From: CAYPNF01 sp964411985
GTDB lineage: Bacteria > Verrucomicrobiota > Verrucomicrobiia > Limisphaerales > J093
Length of the DNA stretch: 35,251 nucleotides
Direction of reading: 5' to 3'
Assembly (NCBI GenBank): GCA_964411985.1
Contig: CAYPNF010000073.1
Coordinates: forward strand, 1-35,251
Under the pieces are notes generated by a model that was not told the origin of the DNA, made no database searches, and worked only from the letters and a program-made list of their open reading frames with translations. The first letter of the stretch is position 1; each line of letters opens with the position of its first letter. The position numbers and the translations under genes are program-made. This document shows, piece after piece, positions 8,158-17,879 of the stretch.

Positions 8158-11100
8158 TCAGGCGTTGGTATGCTGGATAGACAGAGACTCGCCGGTTTTC
8201 AAAACCAATGGTTTGTCCAACAGGACTTCCAGTTTCGTGCCGTCGCGGCGTGTTGTGGCCGAGAGCGGTTGCGTACCGTGCCTCACTATCGCCGCGCCGG
8301 AATCAGTGGCTTTACCCAGATCAAACCCGAGGCGTGTTAATCGAAGTTCACCGTAAGCGATATGGATGTGGTGGGTTTGCCCGCCCGCCGTGCGCTGCTG
8401 CGAAAAGCTGCCCCAACCGGCCGCGGCGGTGAATGCGGCTTTGAAGTTCTCAGGCGTCAAACGGGGCGCGAAGGCCAGTCGACCTTGCGGCCCGTCATAC
8501 GCGAAACCGCATGCAGCGAGGTAAACCCCGTGACTGGCCATGCTGCGAACGTAGTGATCGCCGCACTCCACTTCATTCCAGGGGTTGCGGCGTGAGGGGT
8601 GGTATCGATCATGCACGGCGCGTGTCACCGCGAGCCCTTCCGTGAGCATTCCTTCCCACAGCATATGGCCAGCAGCCTGGTATTCAAAGCCGTTCATGCA
8701 CTCATTGAAGTAACCCGCCGCCCAATCCGGGCCCTTGCCCTTGGCTTGTCCATAATCCCAATCCGTGCGCGGGAACGAACACATCAGTAATCCAGCCTCG
8801 CCTGGCATCGCGTACCAGCGGCCCACCTTGTAGGCCTCACGGTACGGCCCCACATCTGGCGAAAAGTTGTACCGCCATAGCGATCGGAGGGCGGTGAGGG
8901 TCTCCTTCTCCGGGAACACACGCGGCAAGCCTACTTGAAAAGCCCAGCTTTGCCCCATCATCTGGTCAATCTCGCAGCCCGTGCCGGAATTGATTGCATC
9001 CAGGTGTTTGGGATCCACCTTGTTCACGAAGTACTCGCTCTCAAACAGCTGAGCCACGATGTTGCTCTGGCCGATGGCGAAGATTTTTCGGCATTTCGCC
9101 GCGAACTCCTCGTCGTTGGTTTCCTTGGCCATGGTTTCGGCCGCCAGGAGTGCAGCCAGATAAAGTCCGCTCAACCACGCCACCGGGCCGTACCAGTCTG
9201 TATCGAGCGTGTTATGCTGGTTACCCTCAATCAGGCCATCACCATTCTGGTCCTTGGCGATCAGCCATTCCGTGGCTGCCTTGATGCGAGGCCAGTTGCT
9301 CTTGAGGAAGGTGTTATCGGTGGAAACCTGATGCTCGCGCAACGCGCGCAAGATCGCACCCGCTTGGGCGTCCACCGCTGGGATGTTGTTGAACTCGCCG
9401 CGGAAATGGATGGCCCCATCCGGTTGTTGGGCCAGGCCGAAGTCGATCTTCTCGCGTAGAAGCCGTTCCAGATCGGGGAACAGACGGGCCACCGCGTGGG
9501 CGTATTGCCAAACGTGGCCGCACGATCCCTCACAGCAGCCGACTCCTTCCCAAGTGTAGAACCGTCCATCGCCAAAGCGGTAACAGGTGGACGTGGCTAA
9601 GATGGAAATGTTGAGGAACGTGCGGTCCAGAAACCAGTAGGGCAGGGTGGAATCGTACCAGGTATCGTGCCAAAGGCGCGTTTGTGAGCTCAGACGGATG
9701 AAGTTTTCCGTCACATACGCTGCCACCGCACGCGCGGACTGGAACTTGGAGCCATAGTATCGGCCGGGGGGCAGCCGGTTCATCTTGAGGCCCGGGAAGA
9801 ACCAGGTGAGAACGAACACCGCCCTCGTGGACGCGCCCGGAGCAAGGGTGGCCTTCCGCCCCAGGGCCCCCGCCAACTTTTGGTGAAACGGTTTCTGGAC
9901 GGTTTTGTTAGCGGGTGTTGCCGTGGGGAACAGACCTCCAGGCATCCCATCGGTTGGCAGCTGCGTGTTGGCGAAATCGCCGGGCTGTGTGCCCAGCAGA
10001 GCTAAACCCATCGTTCCGAAATCCTCCTCGTCTTTGAGGGGACCGGAGGATTCGCGACGACGGTCACTGAAGAGGATGTCGTCTACACCGATGTTTCCCC
10101 AACCTCCGGATTCTTCGTCCACGATCACCAGTTGGCCGGTTTTCCCCGCCCATGGGCGCACATCCCAGCTCATGGGTTGGAGCTGGTTCTGGCTGTTCCC
10201 GGTTGCGGATAGCACGACTTTCTGGTCGACCAGCAGGTTCATGCAGGTGCGGCCCTTGTGGCTGCCGCCGCCGATGAGGAAAGTGATGAAATGCCGCTCA
10301 ATTGTGAAGGTGCGGCTTGTGAGTTTGCCGGTAGCGCGGTCCTTTTCTTCCGTGGAACTGCCTGGCGCGGTGGCGTGGCTGTTGACGAGCCGCTTCCCTC
10401 GGGCTCCGACCTCGCCCTGATACGGGGGCATTTTCGCCGCCTCCACCGGCCCATTGCCAAACGCCGTGCCGGTTGCCGCCCAATTCCCATAGGTTTCGTT
10501 CTCGAAGTTCTCGAACACAATGTCCGGCCTCTCGGTCGAAGCACCAGGTGGCACCTCCTCGGCGCTGCACTCCAGGAAGAGCCTGCCGGCTTCTCGTATG
10601 GCGCGGTTGCGGCGGATTCCGTCGCGGCGTTGGCCGCTGTAGAGACAGACAGCATTCTCGAGCCAACCCGCCAGTTCTACGTCCACCGACACATCGCCAT
10701 TGTTTTTCAGCGTGAACTCGAACACCGTCGCCGGTAAGGAAGACTCGTCGGTGTTGAGGGGAATGAACGGCGAGTAGGCTTCCAGGCTCACACTGACCGG
10801 GCACTGGGGGTCCTTGTAGTTGATAAATGCAATGGGATACTCGCCCACGAACGACACCTCTTTCCAATGGGCCGCGTCCAGAACGCGGTCCTGGGCCTTG
10901 CCATCCATGGTCACGCGCAGGCCAAAACCCTGATCCACCGGGGACGTGGGCTTCATCGGCTTGGCGTAATGGTCTGCCCCGGTGCTCAGTTTGCGGTTGA
11001 AGATGTCCCAATGCCAAAGTTGACCGTCGCCGCCGAGGTAGAGTTGCCCGGCACAGAGGCCGCCGATCGGCATGCCGATGAGCTTGAGGTCTTCGCCGCG

Positions 11101-11379
11101 ATACACCGTGCGTTCCCCGCGCGCGGTGAGGGACTTCACCCATTCCGGCGACAGCTTCTTGTCGGCCGGCACCAGTTTCTCGAAATCCGCACGAGTAAAG
11201 GGCCCCGCCATGGCATACTGCCATGGATGGAACGTCAGCGCCGTGGCTGCGCCCATGCCGACATACCGGAGGAAATCCCGACGCGGAAGATTCCCTGGGG
11301 AAGGCGGAAGGCTGTTCAAGGGTCTCGTTGGGAGATCACAACCGGCCGGGTTGCATTCGGGGGTGGAGTTCGTGTTCAT
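8158..11379 (-). CDS. Tat-exported GH116-type beta-glycosidase with inserted module
   Basis: 1073 residues from ATG 11379; the frame is open to 11460. A Tat signal is clear (LPRRDFLRYVGMG, then a hydrophobic stretch to about residue 57). It matches the GBA2/DUF608 family, whose members are retaining glycosidases acting on beta-glucosides, xylosides or related sugars. An N-terminal beta-sandwich (GMPIGGLCAGQLYLGGDG) is followed by an (alpha/alpha)6 catalytic domain (about 560-1010). Probable nucleophile is Glu of YTWEGVG (about 611) and probable acid/base is Asp of HNTLDTDW (about 726); both are by family analogy. Residues about 284-439 are an extra module (IVFENFE, FLIGGGSHKGRTCMNLLV, GGWGNIGVDDI) cutting into the N-terminal domain, like the module seen in some GH32 proteins. 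The next gene on the strand is the HzsA-like protein. Substrate is unknown. Confidence 0.88.
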   Translation of the reverse strand: MNTNSTPECNPAGCDLPTRPLNSLPPSPGNLPRRDFLRYVGMGAATALTFHPWQYAMAGPFTRADFEKLVPADKKLSPEWVKSLTARGERTVYRGEDLKLIGMPIGGLCAGQLYLGGDGQLWHWDIFNRKLSTGADHYAKPMKPTSPVDQGFGLRVTMDGKAQDRVLDAAHWKEVSFVGEYPIAFINYKDPQCPVSVSLEAYSPFIPLNTDESSLPATVFEFTLKNNGDVSVDVELAGWLENAVCLYSGQRRDGIRRNRAIREAGRLFLECSAEEVPPGASTERPDIVFENFENETYGNWAATGTAFGNGPVEAAKMPPYQGEVGARGKRLVNSHATAPGSSTEEKDRATGKLTSRTFTIERHFITFLIGGGSHKGRTCMNLLVDQKVVLSATGNSQNQLQPMSWDVRPWAGKTGQLVIVDEESGGWGNIGVDDILFSDRRRESSGPLKDEEDFGTMGLALLGTQPGDFANTQLPTDGMPGGLFPTATPANKTVQKPFHQKLAGALGRKATLAPGASTRAVFVLTWFFPGLKMNRLPPGRYYGSKFQSARAVAAYVTENFIRLSSQTRLWHDTWYDSTLPYWFLDRTFLNISILATSTCYRFGDGRFYTWEGVGCCEGSCGHVWQYAHAVARLFPDLERLLREKIDFGLAQQPDGAIHFRGEFNNIPAVDAQAGAILRALREHQVSTDNTFLKSNWPRIKAATEWLIAKDQNGDGLIEGNQHNTLDTDWYGPVAWLSGLYLAALLAAETMAKETNDEEFAAKCRKIFAIGQSNIVAQLFESEYFVNKVDPKHLDAINSGTGCEIDQMMGQSWAFQVGLPRVFPEKETLTALRSLWRYNFSPDVGPYREAYKVGRWYAMPGEAGLLMCSFPRTDWDYGQAKGKGPDWAAGYFNECMNGFEYQAAGHMLWEGMLTEGLAVTRAVHDRYHPSRRNPWNEVECGDHYVRSMASHGVYLAACGFAYDGPQGRLAFAPRLTPENFKAAFTAAAGWGSFSQQRTAGGQTHHIHIAYGELRLTRLGFDLGKATDSGAAIVRHGTQPLSATTRRDGTKLEVLLDKPLVLKTGESLSIQHTNA

Positions 11380-11727
11380 AACGGTAGTGGCAGGGAAAAC
11401 GTGGGGCGGAGTCTGCAAAGGGGGTGACCATTTCATCCCGGGTGATGGTTTCAGGTCCAAGTCGACCCGGCAGAGAGGATTGCCAGGGGTCCGGCGATCT
11501 CGCTTGGCTCCCGGATGTCATTCGACGGGTATCCTACCACCTCTTTCGGAACCAATGCAAGGCCGGCTGAGCGGCGCAAGACTTGGCGGACCGGTAAACG
11601 GATCGTGAAGGTCAATTCCGGCGGATGTTACCGGCGCCTGTGCCTGGTCCTGGAGATGGATTGCCTCGAGCGATCGGAGTTCCTGATTGGCCCGTAACGG
11701 CGCACCTCGGTTGACGTGAAGACCCAA
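11380..11727. other. Intergenic region upstream of GH116 gene
   Basis: About 350 bases between the TPR gene stop and the GH116 start, both on the minus strand. I see no convincing gene, terminator or sigma-70 promoter. If the GH116 gene starts at 11460 instead of 11379 the gap is 267 bases. It probably holds the GH116 promoter. Confidence 0.4.
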
Positions 11728-14700
11728 TCAACGCTTCCCCCCGAGGTAGCGTGCGATGAGCAGAATCCATATCACCCCTAGCAAGGGAGGCGCCATGGCT
11801 GCAAAAAGCAGCAAAGCTAGCAAAGGCAGCGCAGGCAGCAGGAGCCATTGCCAGTGGAGTTTCCACCCAAACCAAAGCCGCGCTCTCCAGCCAGCACCCG
11901 ACTTCACCATCTGCCGCCCGGCCCGACGAAGAGTCCGCCGGATGTCAGGGTTGGTGGTGACCAATTGCCAGAGGCTGATTTTGTCGTTCAATTGTTTGCG
12001 AATACTCCTGAACTGATGAGGGCGGCTCTCCAAGGGTGTTGTTTGAAGCTCGACCAAGGACTTGGCGATGACGAGAAGCTGCTGGTCGTACACAACCTCA
12101 GACCGCGCTTGTGCCTGTTCAAGACTCTCCGCAGCCAACTTGGTCTCGCCTGCCAGAGCTTGCTCCACAGCCAGGAACAATCGCAAGCCCTCGACATCTT
12201 GATGCTGGGGTTCCCAACGATTCAGCGCATACTGCACCACCTTCTCGGAGTCCCGATAGCGTGCCGTATGCCTCATGGCGAGGCAAAGATTGAATAGCAT
12301 CCAAGGTTCGAGATGGGTTCGTGATCGCCAGTCGTTCATCCATCTGGTCGTGGCACGCATCTGGCCCGCCCGAGTCATGGCGTAGCCAACCTGTCCCCAA
12401 GCTTGGTCGTCCTGGTAGAACAACTGTCGATGTCGCCACAGCAGAATGCGCAGTGCCAGGCGGTCTTGCAGTCTGCCTATTCCATGGGCGAGAACGGGGG
12501 CGGCGGCGAGACGTGCCTTCTTGGAACGTGTGCGGCCGAGCAGCCAAGCGGCGTGCAAACCTTGCTTTCGGTCCAGCATGGTCTGGAAGGCCAAGACGGC
12601 GGTCTGGGGGTTGCATTCCTCTGACCTGAGGGCTCGCTTGATGATTCTGAGCGCTTTTCTGCTCAGCCCCGCCTCGTTCATCGCCTGGATCACCGTTCTG
12701 ATAGGCTGGGGATCTGGGTCAGGGTGGGTGGTCAGGGTTTGCAGCAGTTTCAGCGCGGGTAGGGAGTTTCCCTGGCGTAAGTGCAGCCTGCACTCGCAAG
12801 CGAGAGTGCCTGCCCCAGGTTGATGCGCCCGCATCAGCCGCAAAGTCTCCTCGGCAGCTTGCATCTTGCGGAACTCCAGCTGGATAGCGAACAGGCGTTC
12901 AGCGGCGTACCGGTCGGTGGGTGACAACCGGAGCACACCTCCGAACAGTTCCTCCGCTGCGTCGCGATCACCGTTTCGGAGGTGAATCTCCGCCAACTGT
13001 CGCTGGGCCCAAAGGTCATTGGGTTGAAGACTCAGAAGGTGTTCCAAGGCTTCCTGGGCATTCCCTTTGGCCTCCGGTTCGAGTAGCCAGAGGCAAAGTT
13101 GTTGCCAACCCCACACATATCCTGCGTTGTCGGCCAGGACCGTTCGCATCGCCCCCACAGCATCCTGAATCTTCCCGCTTTGCGCCTCGACCCACGCCAA
13201 CCGGCCACGCAGGACGAACTGGTTGTCGGGACAGAGCTTCAGCCCCTCCGCTCCGGCTTCCACAGCAGCCTCGGAATGCCCGTGATCGGCCAAGAGTTCG
13301 ATCTTGAGATCCCAGTTGTCGACAGAGTGCGGCTCGAGGCTTAGGGCGCGGTCGATGGCTGCCAACCGTTCGTTGAGCTCAGTTTCCCCGTTCAGAGTTC
13401 TCGCGAGCATGGCCCAGGCAACCGTGTCCCCGGGACGTTGCTCTGTGAGTTTACGAGCAAAGTTGACCGCGCGCTCCCTTTGGCCTCGTTGACTGGACCA
13501 TTCATAGAGCCGAGCCCATCCCCAAGGGTAGTCGGGACACTGCTGCAAGGCCTGTTCCAACCGCGCCAGAGCCTCCTCCGGCTGGCCCAATCTCCAAAGG
13601 ACGGCACCGAGTTTGCCTTGGATGGTCGGATCCCTCGGCACGTGGTGCAGGGCTCTTTCGTAGATCCTACGGGCATCCTCCAGCCGCCCCTGACGTTCCA
13701 GCGCTCCTCCCAGCACTGAGACCGAACGGTTCCAGGCAGGGTTAATGTCGAAGGCCTGCTGCGCGGCTGAGAGTTCTTTCTCCGGTTCGCATCGACCTTG
13801 GTGAATGGCTGCCAGTTCGAGCCACAAGCGGGGTAAGTGCGGAAAACGCTCAAGCGCCCTGGTGGCTAAGCTCAAGGCTTCGTCGAACCTCTGCAGGTGA
13901 GTGAATTGCCTCACGAGAGCGGACCATGAGTGCCATAGATCGGGTCGTTCGGCCAGGGCTTGACGCAACATGTCCAGCAACGTCTCGGCTGGCAGGAGCG
14001 GACTGGCTACTTCGGCGAAGGTTAGCAAGCCGTCGCCTCTCACCACTTGACGGATCAACTCGTGCTCCACGAACGATAACTCCTCCCGGCGTGCCTGGTC
14101 ACTGGTCGCCAACGACAACAACCCCTCGATTGCTGTGTCATTATCCACATCCAGCTCGATAGCCCGGCGATACTGGGCCTTGGCTTCCCCCGGCCGGTTC
14201 ATCAAGACCAGGATGCGAGCCACAAGCCCAGGGCTGCCCGAGTTCCTCGGTTCAATGCGGTAGGCATCCTGCGCTGCGGCCAGCGCTTCTTCCAGGCGAT
14301 TTCGGTTCGCCAGCGCCCATGCGCGCTCGCGGTGCGTCCATGCGTCTCCGGGGCTCAGCCTCAAGAGCTCGTCTGCCACTAGGATGACCGAATCAGAATC
14401 GAATCCGCGGAGCCACTCGATGTGAGTGCGTCGCAGTCCGCAGTGCCGGGGGTAGGCCTTGCAGGCATGCGCTAGGTGGGCTAAGGCTGCGGCTCTGCCC
14501 TCCAGTGCAGCCAAATGTCGTGCCACGCCATTGTGGGCATCCAGGGCGAGGGGTTCGAGGGCCAGGATGTCTCTCGCGTGTTGGAGGCCTTTGGCGAGGT
14601 CTGAATCGATTTCGGCGATCTCGGCGGCGGCACGCAGCCGATCGTTTTCTCGGATTCGCCCGTGGAGAGAGTTCAGCAGAGCAGTAGCCTCCGTGCGGCG

Positions 14701-16854
14701 GCCAAGCCGTGCGTCCAGGAGCGCCGCTCGCAGGGAGAGATATCCGTCCTGAGGAAGTAGCTGCGAGGCTTCTCTCAGCACCTCCCGAGCCTGTTGAGGT
14801 TGCTCCAGTTCGCGTAGCGCCCAGGCTAGAGTGAACGCTGGTTGGGCCGAACGCTTGCCGAAACGCGCAAACCGTTCCCGAAGATGGGCCAACGCTGGCT
14901 CCGTTTGACGGATCTGTCGGCAGGCGGAGAACCAGGTAGCATAGGCCTCTTCCTGGAAATTCTCCAAGGTGGCGGAGAGGCGGTAGAGTTCAGTCGCCAG
15001 CGAATACCGCTCCTGATGCCAGGTCAGGTCGGCAAGAACGCTGGCAGCTCCGGCGTCCAGGGGCAAGGCACGCAGAGTTCTTCTCACCAAGCGTCCTGCC
15101 CGGCCATGTTGGCGTGCGTCCGCGCACAGGAGGCGGGCTAGGGAGCATAACAGCACTGGGTCGGCACGGTCGTGCGCGCACGCCTTTTGCAGGAACTCGA
15201 TCCGCTCTTCGCGTGAGGCTAGACGCATCGCCGTAAGGCGCTGCAGGATTCGCGGTGTTGCATGCGGAAACAACTCCAGCAGGCGATCCAGGCAACGGCT
15301 TTCCTCGACGACATTGCTGTCATAAGCTGCCAGCCTATGAAAAAGCTCCCAGACAATCGGGTGATCAGGATCTTGAGCGGCCGCACGCTCCGCGGCCTTC
15401 TGGGCGGTCAACCGGTCATGGTTGGAGAGTGCGAGCTCGAAGGTGTGATTCTCGTCGTGGAGACTGCAGTCTGGCAACTCCAAGCCGTGAATGCGAGATT
15501 CTCCGGACATCGGTAAGAACACCAGGCCCTGGGGGCCGAAAGGTCGATACCGCTCGAAAAAGGGGTCGACCTCCCATTCCACGGCATAGGGTTGAGAAGG
15601 GTCACGTAGCACCAGGGTTCTGCGCGTTCGGTCAAACCCCATGACCACCTGCAAATGAGACGAGGTTGCGTCGACGGTTGAGACGGCGAACGGAATCCCC
15701 CTTTCCAACAGCTCGATTGCGGTTTCCCAGGTGACTCGGAAACCCCGAACGAACCAGCCATTGTGCTCTGACCAGTCGCGCTGCTTCCACAGGGGCGTTC
15801 CGTCGTAACATAGGGCTTCCACCAGCTGGAGGTGCTCGACAGGCAGTTGCCAGAAGCGTCCCAGAGCCGCCTGCGTCGCCGGCACGCAGGTCTTGAAATG
15901 CTGCCGCACAAATGGAACCTCCAGGCGAACACTCTCGCATCGAGGTGCCGGCTGATCGAGTCGTTGCGCAAAGGCATCATGGAAATTGTCCTTCGCCTGG
16001 CGGGCCAGGGCAGCCGCCTTTTCACGTCTTCCTAGGTAGTAGGCCGTCCGTGCTTCTTGACCTGCCACCCAGCGCTGCTGGCGAGCCTCAAGGCGTGGGC
16101 TGAGTGCAACGGAACGTTCAAGTGCGGTCACGGCTTCCGGCCAACGCCGGTTTTCGGACAGGAGACCGTAGAGTTGGACGGCGACGTGGGCGTTTTGCAG
16201 CACCTGGGATGCTTCTTGTAGAAGTCGGATAGCGTCCTCATCACGGTCCAGCAATTGGAGCAGGTGAGCCAGGGTTTGCACTCCGGCCCGATAGAACGGA
16301 TGTGGATGAAGCGCAATCGCGGATCGGGCTGTCTCCAAGGCCGCCTCGACCTGATCCAACCTTTCCAGGAGATAGGCTCGCTGGAGTCGAACCCACGCAT
16401 CCGCGGGTGCCAGGGCTTCCGCCTGCCTCAGTAGGTGTTCTGCCGCATCGAAATCCCGAAGATCGCTGGCAACCCGGCTTTTCAGGGCCAGTATGTCCGC
16501 CTGCCATTTCGGCAAGCCTCCTTGGGCGACCGGCCAACGGATGGAGTCGTGCCAGAACAGGAGAGGTCCCCGTCTGCTCAGATACAAGGCCGCATATTCA
16601 AAGTGGGCCAAGGGGTGCTTTGGATCGCTTCGCCAATTTCGGAGTGCAAGGCGCCTCGCCACGCGCCTTGCGCCCACCGCTGTTGCGATTCTCAGAGCGA
16701 TAGTGCCTGGGACAACGCCGTCCCAATCCTGCAGGGGCGCAAATGACTCCGCAAGGCTCAGGGCCTCCAGGCACTGACCACGTTCATAGACCTCCCAGAC
16801 AGAGTGTACCACTGAGTCTGGAGGAGTTCTCCAACCTCTACCGGCAGTCATCAT
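11728..16854 (-). CDS. Giant TPR protein with embedded C39-like peptidase and membrane anchor
   Basis: 1708 residues; two adjacent ATGs (16854, 16851). Most of it is helical TPR-like repeats (for example LEEALAAAQDAYRIEPRN, GRLEDARRIYERALHHVPRD, NRPGEAKAQYRRAIELDVD). At about 305-450 sits a peptidase C39-like papain fold with Gln318, Cys323 (RQHFKTCVPAT), His400 (SSHLQVVMGFD) and Asp418 (VLRDPS), so a full catalytic set appears present. C39 enzymes usually cut after double glycine in exported peptides, but here no ABC transporter domain is attached. The last ~55 residues hold two hydrophobic segments (WLLLPALPLLALLLFAAM, LLGVIWILLIARYL) ending in GGKR, a tail anchor. There is no N-terminal signal, so the TPR/peptidase part is likely cytoplasmic. 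It lies 137 bases downstream of the esterase gene. Role unknown; a scaffold plus processing or sensing function is possible. Confidence 0.85.
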   Translation of the reverse strand: MMTAGRGWRTPPDSVVHSVWEVYERGQCLEALSLAESFAPLQDWDGVVPGTIALRIATAVGARRVARRLALRNWRSDPKHPLAHFEYAALYLSRRGPLLFWHDSIRWPVAQGGLPKWQADILALKSRVASDLRDFDAAEHLLRQAEALAPADAWVRLQRAYLLERLDQVEAALETARSAIALHPHPFYRAGVQTLAHLLQLLDRDEDAIRLLQEASQVLQNAHVAVQLYGLLSENRRWPEAVTALERSVALSPRLEARQQRWVAGQEARTAYYLGRREKAAALARQAKDNFHDAFAQRLDQPAPRCESVRLEVPFVRQHFKTCVPATQAALGRFWQLPVEHLQLVEALCYDGTPLWKQRDWSEHNGWFVRGFRVTWETAIELLERGIPFAVSTVDATSSHLQVVMGFDRTRRTLVLRDPSQPYAVEWEVDPFFERYRPFGPQGLVFLPMSGESRIHGLELPDCSLHDENHTFELALSNHDRLTAQKAAERAAAQDPDHPIVWELFHRLAAYDSNVVEESRCLDRLLELFPHATPRILQRLTAMRLASREERIEFLQKACAHDRADPVLLCSLARLLCADARQHGRAGRLVRRTLRALPLDAGAASVLADLTWHQERYSLATELYRLSATLENFQEEAYATWFSACRQIRQTEPALAHLRERFARFGKRSAQPAFTLAWALRELEQPQQAREVLREASQLLPQDGYLSLRAALLDARLGRRTEATALLNSLHGRIRENDRLRAAAEIAEIDSDLAKGLQHARDILALEPLALDAHNGVARHLAALEGRAAALAHLAHACKAYPRHCGLRRTHIEWLRGFDSDSVILVADELLRLSPGDAWTHRERAWALANRNRLEEALAAAQDAYRIEPRNSGSPGLVARILVLMNRPGEAKAQYRRAIELDVDNDTAIEGLLSLATSDQARREELSFVEHELIRQVVRGDGLLTFAEVASPLLPAETLLDMLRQALAERPDLWHSWSALVRQFTHLQRFDEALSLATRALERFPHLPRLWLELAAIHQGRCEPEKELSAAQQAFDINPAWNRSVSVLGGALERQGRLEDARRIYERALHHVPRDPTIQGKLGAVLWRLGQPEEALARLEQALQQCPDYPWGWARLYEWSSQRGQRERAVNFARKLTEQRPGDTVAWAMLARTLNGETELNERLAAIDRALSLEPHSVDNWDLKIELLADHGHSEAAVEAGAEGLKLCPDNQFVLRGRLAWVEAQSGKIQDAVGAMRTVLADNAGYVWGWQQLCLWLLEPEAKGNAQEALEHLLSLQPNDLWAQRQLAEIHLRNGDRDAAEELFGGVLRLSPTDRYAAERLFAIQLEFRKMQAAEETLRLMRAHQPGAGTLACECRLHLRQGNSLPALKLLQTLTTHPDPDPQPIRTVIQAMNEAGLSRKALRIIKRALRSEECNPQTAVLAFQTMLDRKQGLHAAWLLGRTRSKKARLAAAPVLAHGIGRLQDRLALRILLWRHRQLFYQDDQAWGQVGYAMTRAGQMRATTRWMNDWRSRTHLEPWMLFNLCLAMRHTARYRDSEKVVQYALNRWEPQHQDVEGLRLFLAVEQALAGETKLAAESLEQAQARSEVVYDQQLLVIAKSLVELQTTPLESRPHQFRSIRKQLNDKISLWQLVTTNPDIRRTLRRAGRQMVKSGAGWRARLWFGWKLHWQWLLLPALPLLALLLFAAMAPPLLGVIWILLIARYLGGKR

Positions 16855-16991
16855 CCCGGAGAGCAGTAGCCAGCCTTCGAATCAAATGCGAGTCAATTCA
16901 AGGAGTTGATCGCCTCCCAGGAACGACGCGCACCCCCGCGACACCCGCTGATCGATGGGCCGATAAGATTCGTGAGGCTGAGACACCCCGG

Positions 16992-17879
16992 TTAGAGTCT
17001 GCCCAGCCAAGCCACGAATAGAGGGAGCCACTGGCCTGTTCCATCGGCCTGTCGTCCGAGCCCAAAACCGTGGCCACCTTTGGGGAATAGGTGCATTTCC
17101 ACGGGGACGTTGGCCGCGAAGAGCTTTTGCGCGTAGAGCGTGGATTCTTCCACCGGGCAAACATCATCATCGTACGCGTGTACCAGGAAGGCTGGAGGAG
17201 TCGTCTTGCCCACGAGGTCAAGCAGTCGATTCTTGGCGCGTTCCTCCGTCGTCAGTTTTCGATAGTAGAGGTTCCCTTCTACCCACTTCAGGTTCTCTGC
17301 TGAAGGATTGGTGACCCCGTAGATCAGACCCGAGAAGGATGGATTCTCTTCGGCGTCCTCACTTTTCCAGAGACTGGCTACGGTGGCCAAGTGACTTCCG
17401 GCCGAGAAGCCGAGCACGCCGACTTTGCGTGTCTCGAGCCCGTAGGAAGCTGCCTTTTGCCGCAGGAGTTGTAACGCCCTTCGAGCATCGGAAAGCGGCA
17501 CCATGCCCGGCTCGGTTGAGGATTCCGGGTTGGGCAGGCGATACTTCAGTACCGCAGCGGTGATACCTTGGGATGATAGGGCTTTTGCTACGTCATGCCC
17601 CTCATGATAGATGGCCACCACCGTGTAGTTGCCCCCAGGAATGATGACCACGCCAACGCCCGTATTCTTTCCCGTAGCGGGATAGATGGTCAGGGTGGGT
17701 TCGGTGATGTTTTTGGCACACCGTGTGCCCCACTCGCTTTGCTCGCTCTCCACGAGGGTGTTCTGCTTGTAGTAGGACTTGGCTTGGCCTTCCCAAAGCT
17801 TCAGGGTCTCTTGAGCTTCGATGGTTGTGAGGCAAAACAGGCCAAGCACGAGGCCTGTCATGGAGCGATAACGTTTCAT
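16992..17879 (-). CDS. Secreted alpha/beta hydrolase (esterase/lipase family)
   Basis: 295 residues with a short Sec signal (LVLGLFCLTTIEA). Alpha/beta-hydrolase features are all visible: oxyanion-loop PGGNY (81-85) in place of HGG, nucleophile elbow GFSAG (Ser159), acid among Asp237-239 (AYDDD) and His270 (KGGHGFGL). The family (BD-FAE/Aes-like) includes acetyl-xylan and carbohydrate esterases, so removal of acetyl or similar groups from polysaccharides is a reasonable inference. The ATG overlaps the stop of the upstream 690-residue gene in an ATGA (17876-17879), implying translational coupling. Confidence 0.9.
   Translation of the reverse strand: MKRYRSMTGLVLGLFCLTTIEAQETLKLWEGQAKSYYKQNTLVESEQSEWGTRCAKNITEPTLTIYPATGKNTGVGVVIIPGGNYTVVAIYHEGHDVAKALSSQGITAAVLKYRLPNPESSTEPGMVPLSDARRALQLLRQKAASYGLETRKVGVLGFSAGSHLATVASLWKSEDAEENPSFSGLIYGVTNPSAENLKWVEGNLYYRKLTTEERAKNRLLDLVGKTTPPAFLVHAYDDDVCPVEESTLYAQKLFAANVPVEMHLFPKGGHGFGLGRQADGTGQWLPLFVAWLGRL

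Noticed and set aside
15500..15950. C39 domain as part of a bacteriocin exporter
   Set aside because: No ABC ATPase motifs (Walker A, signature) or multi-helix transporter domain occur in the protein or beside it.
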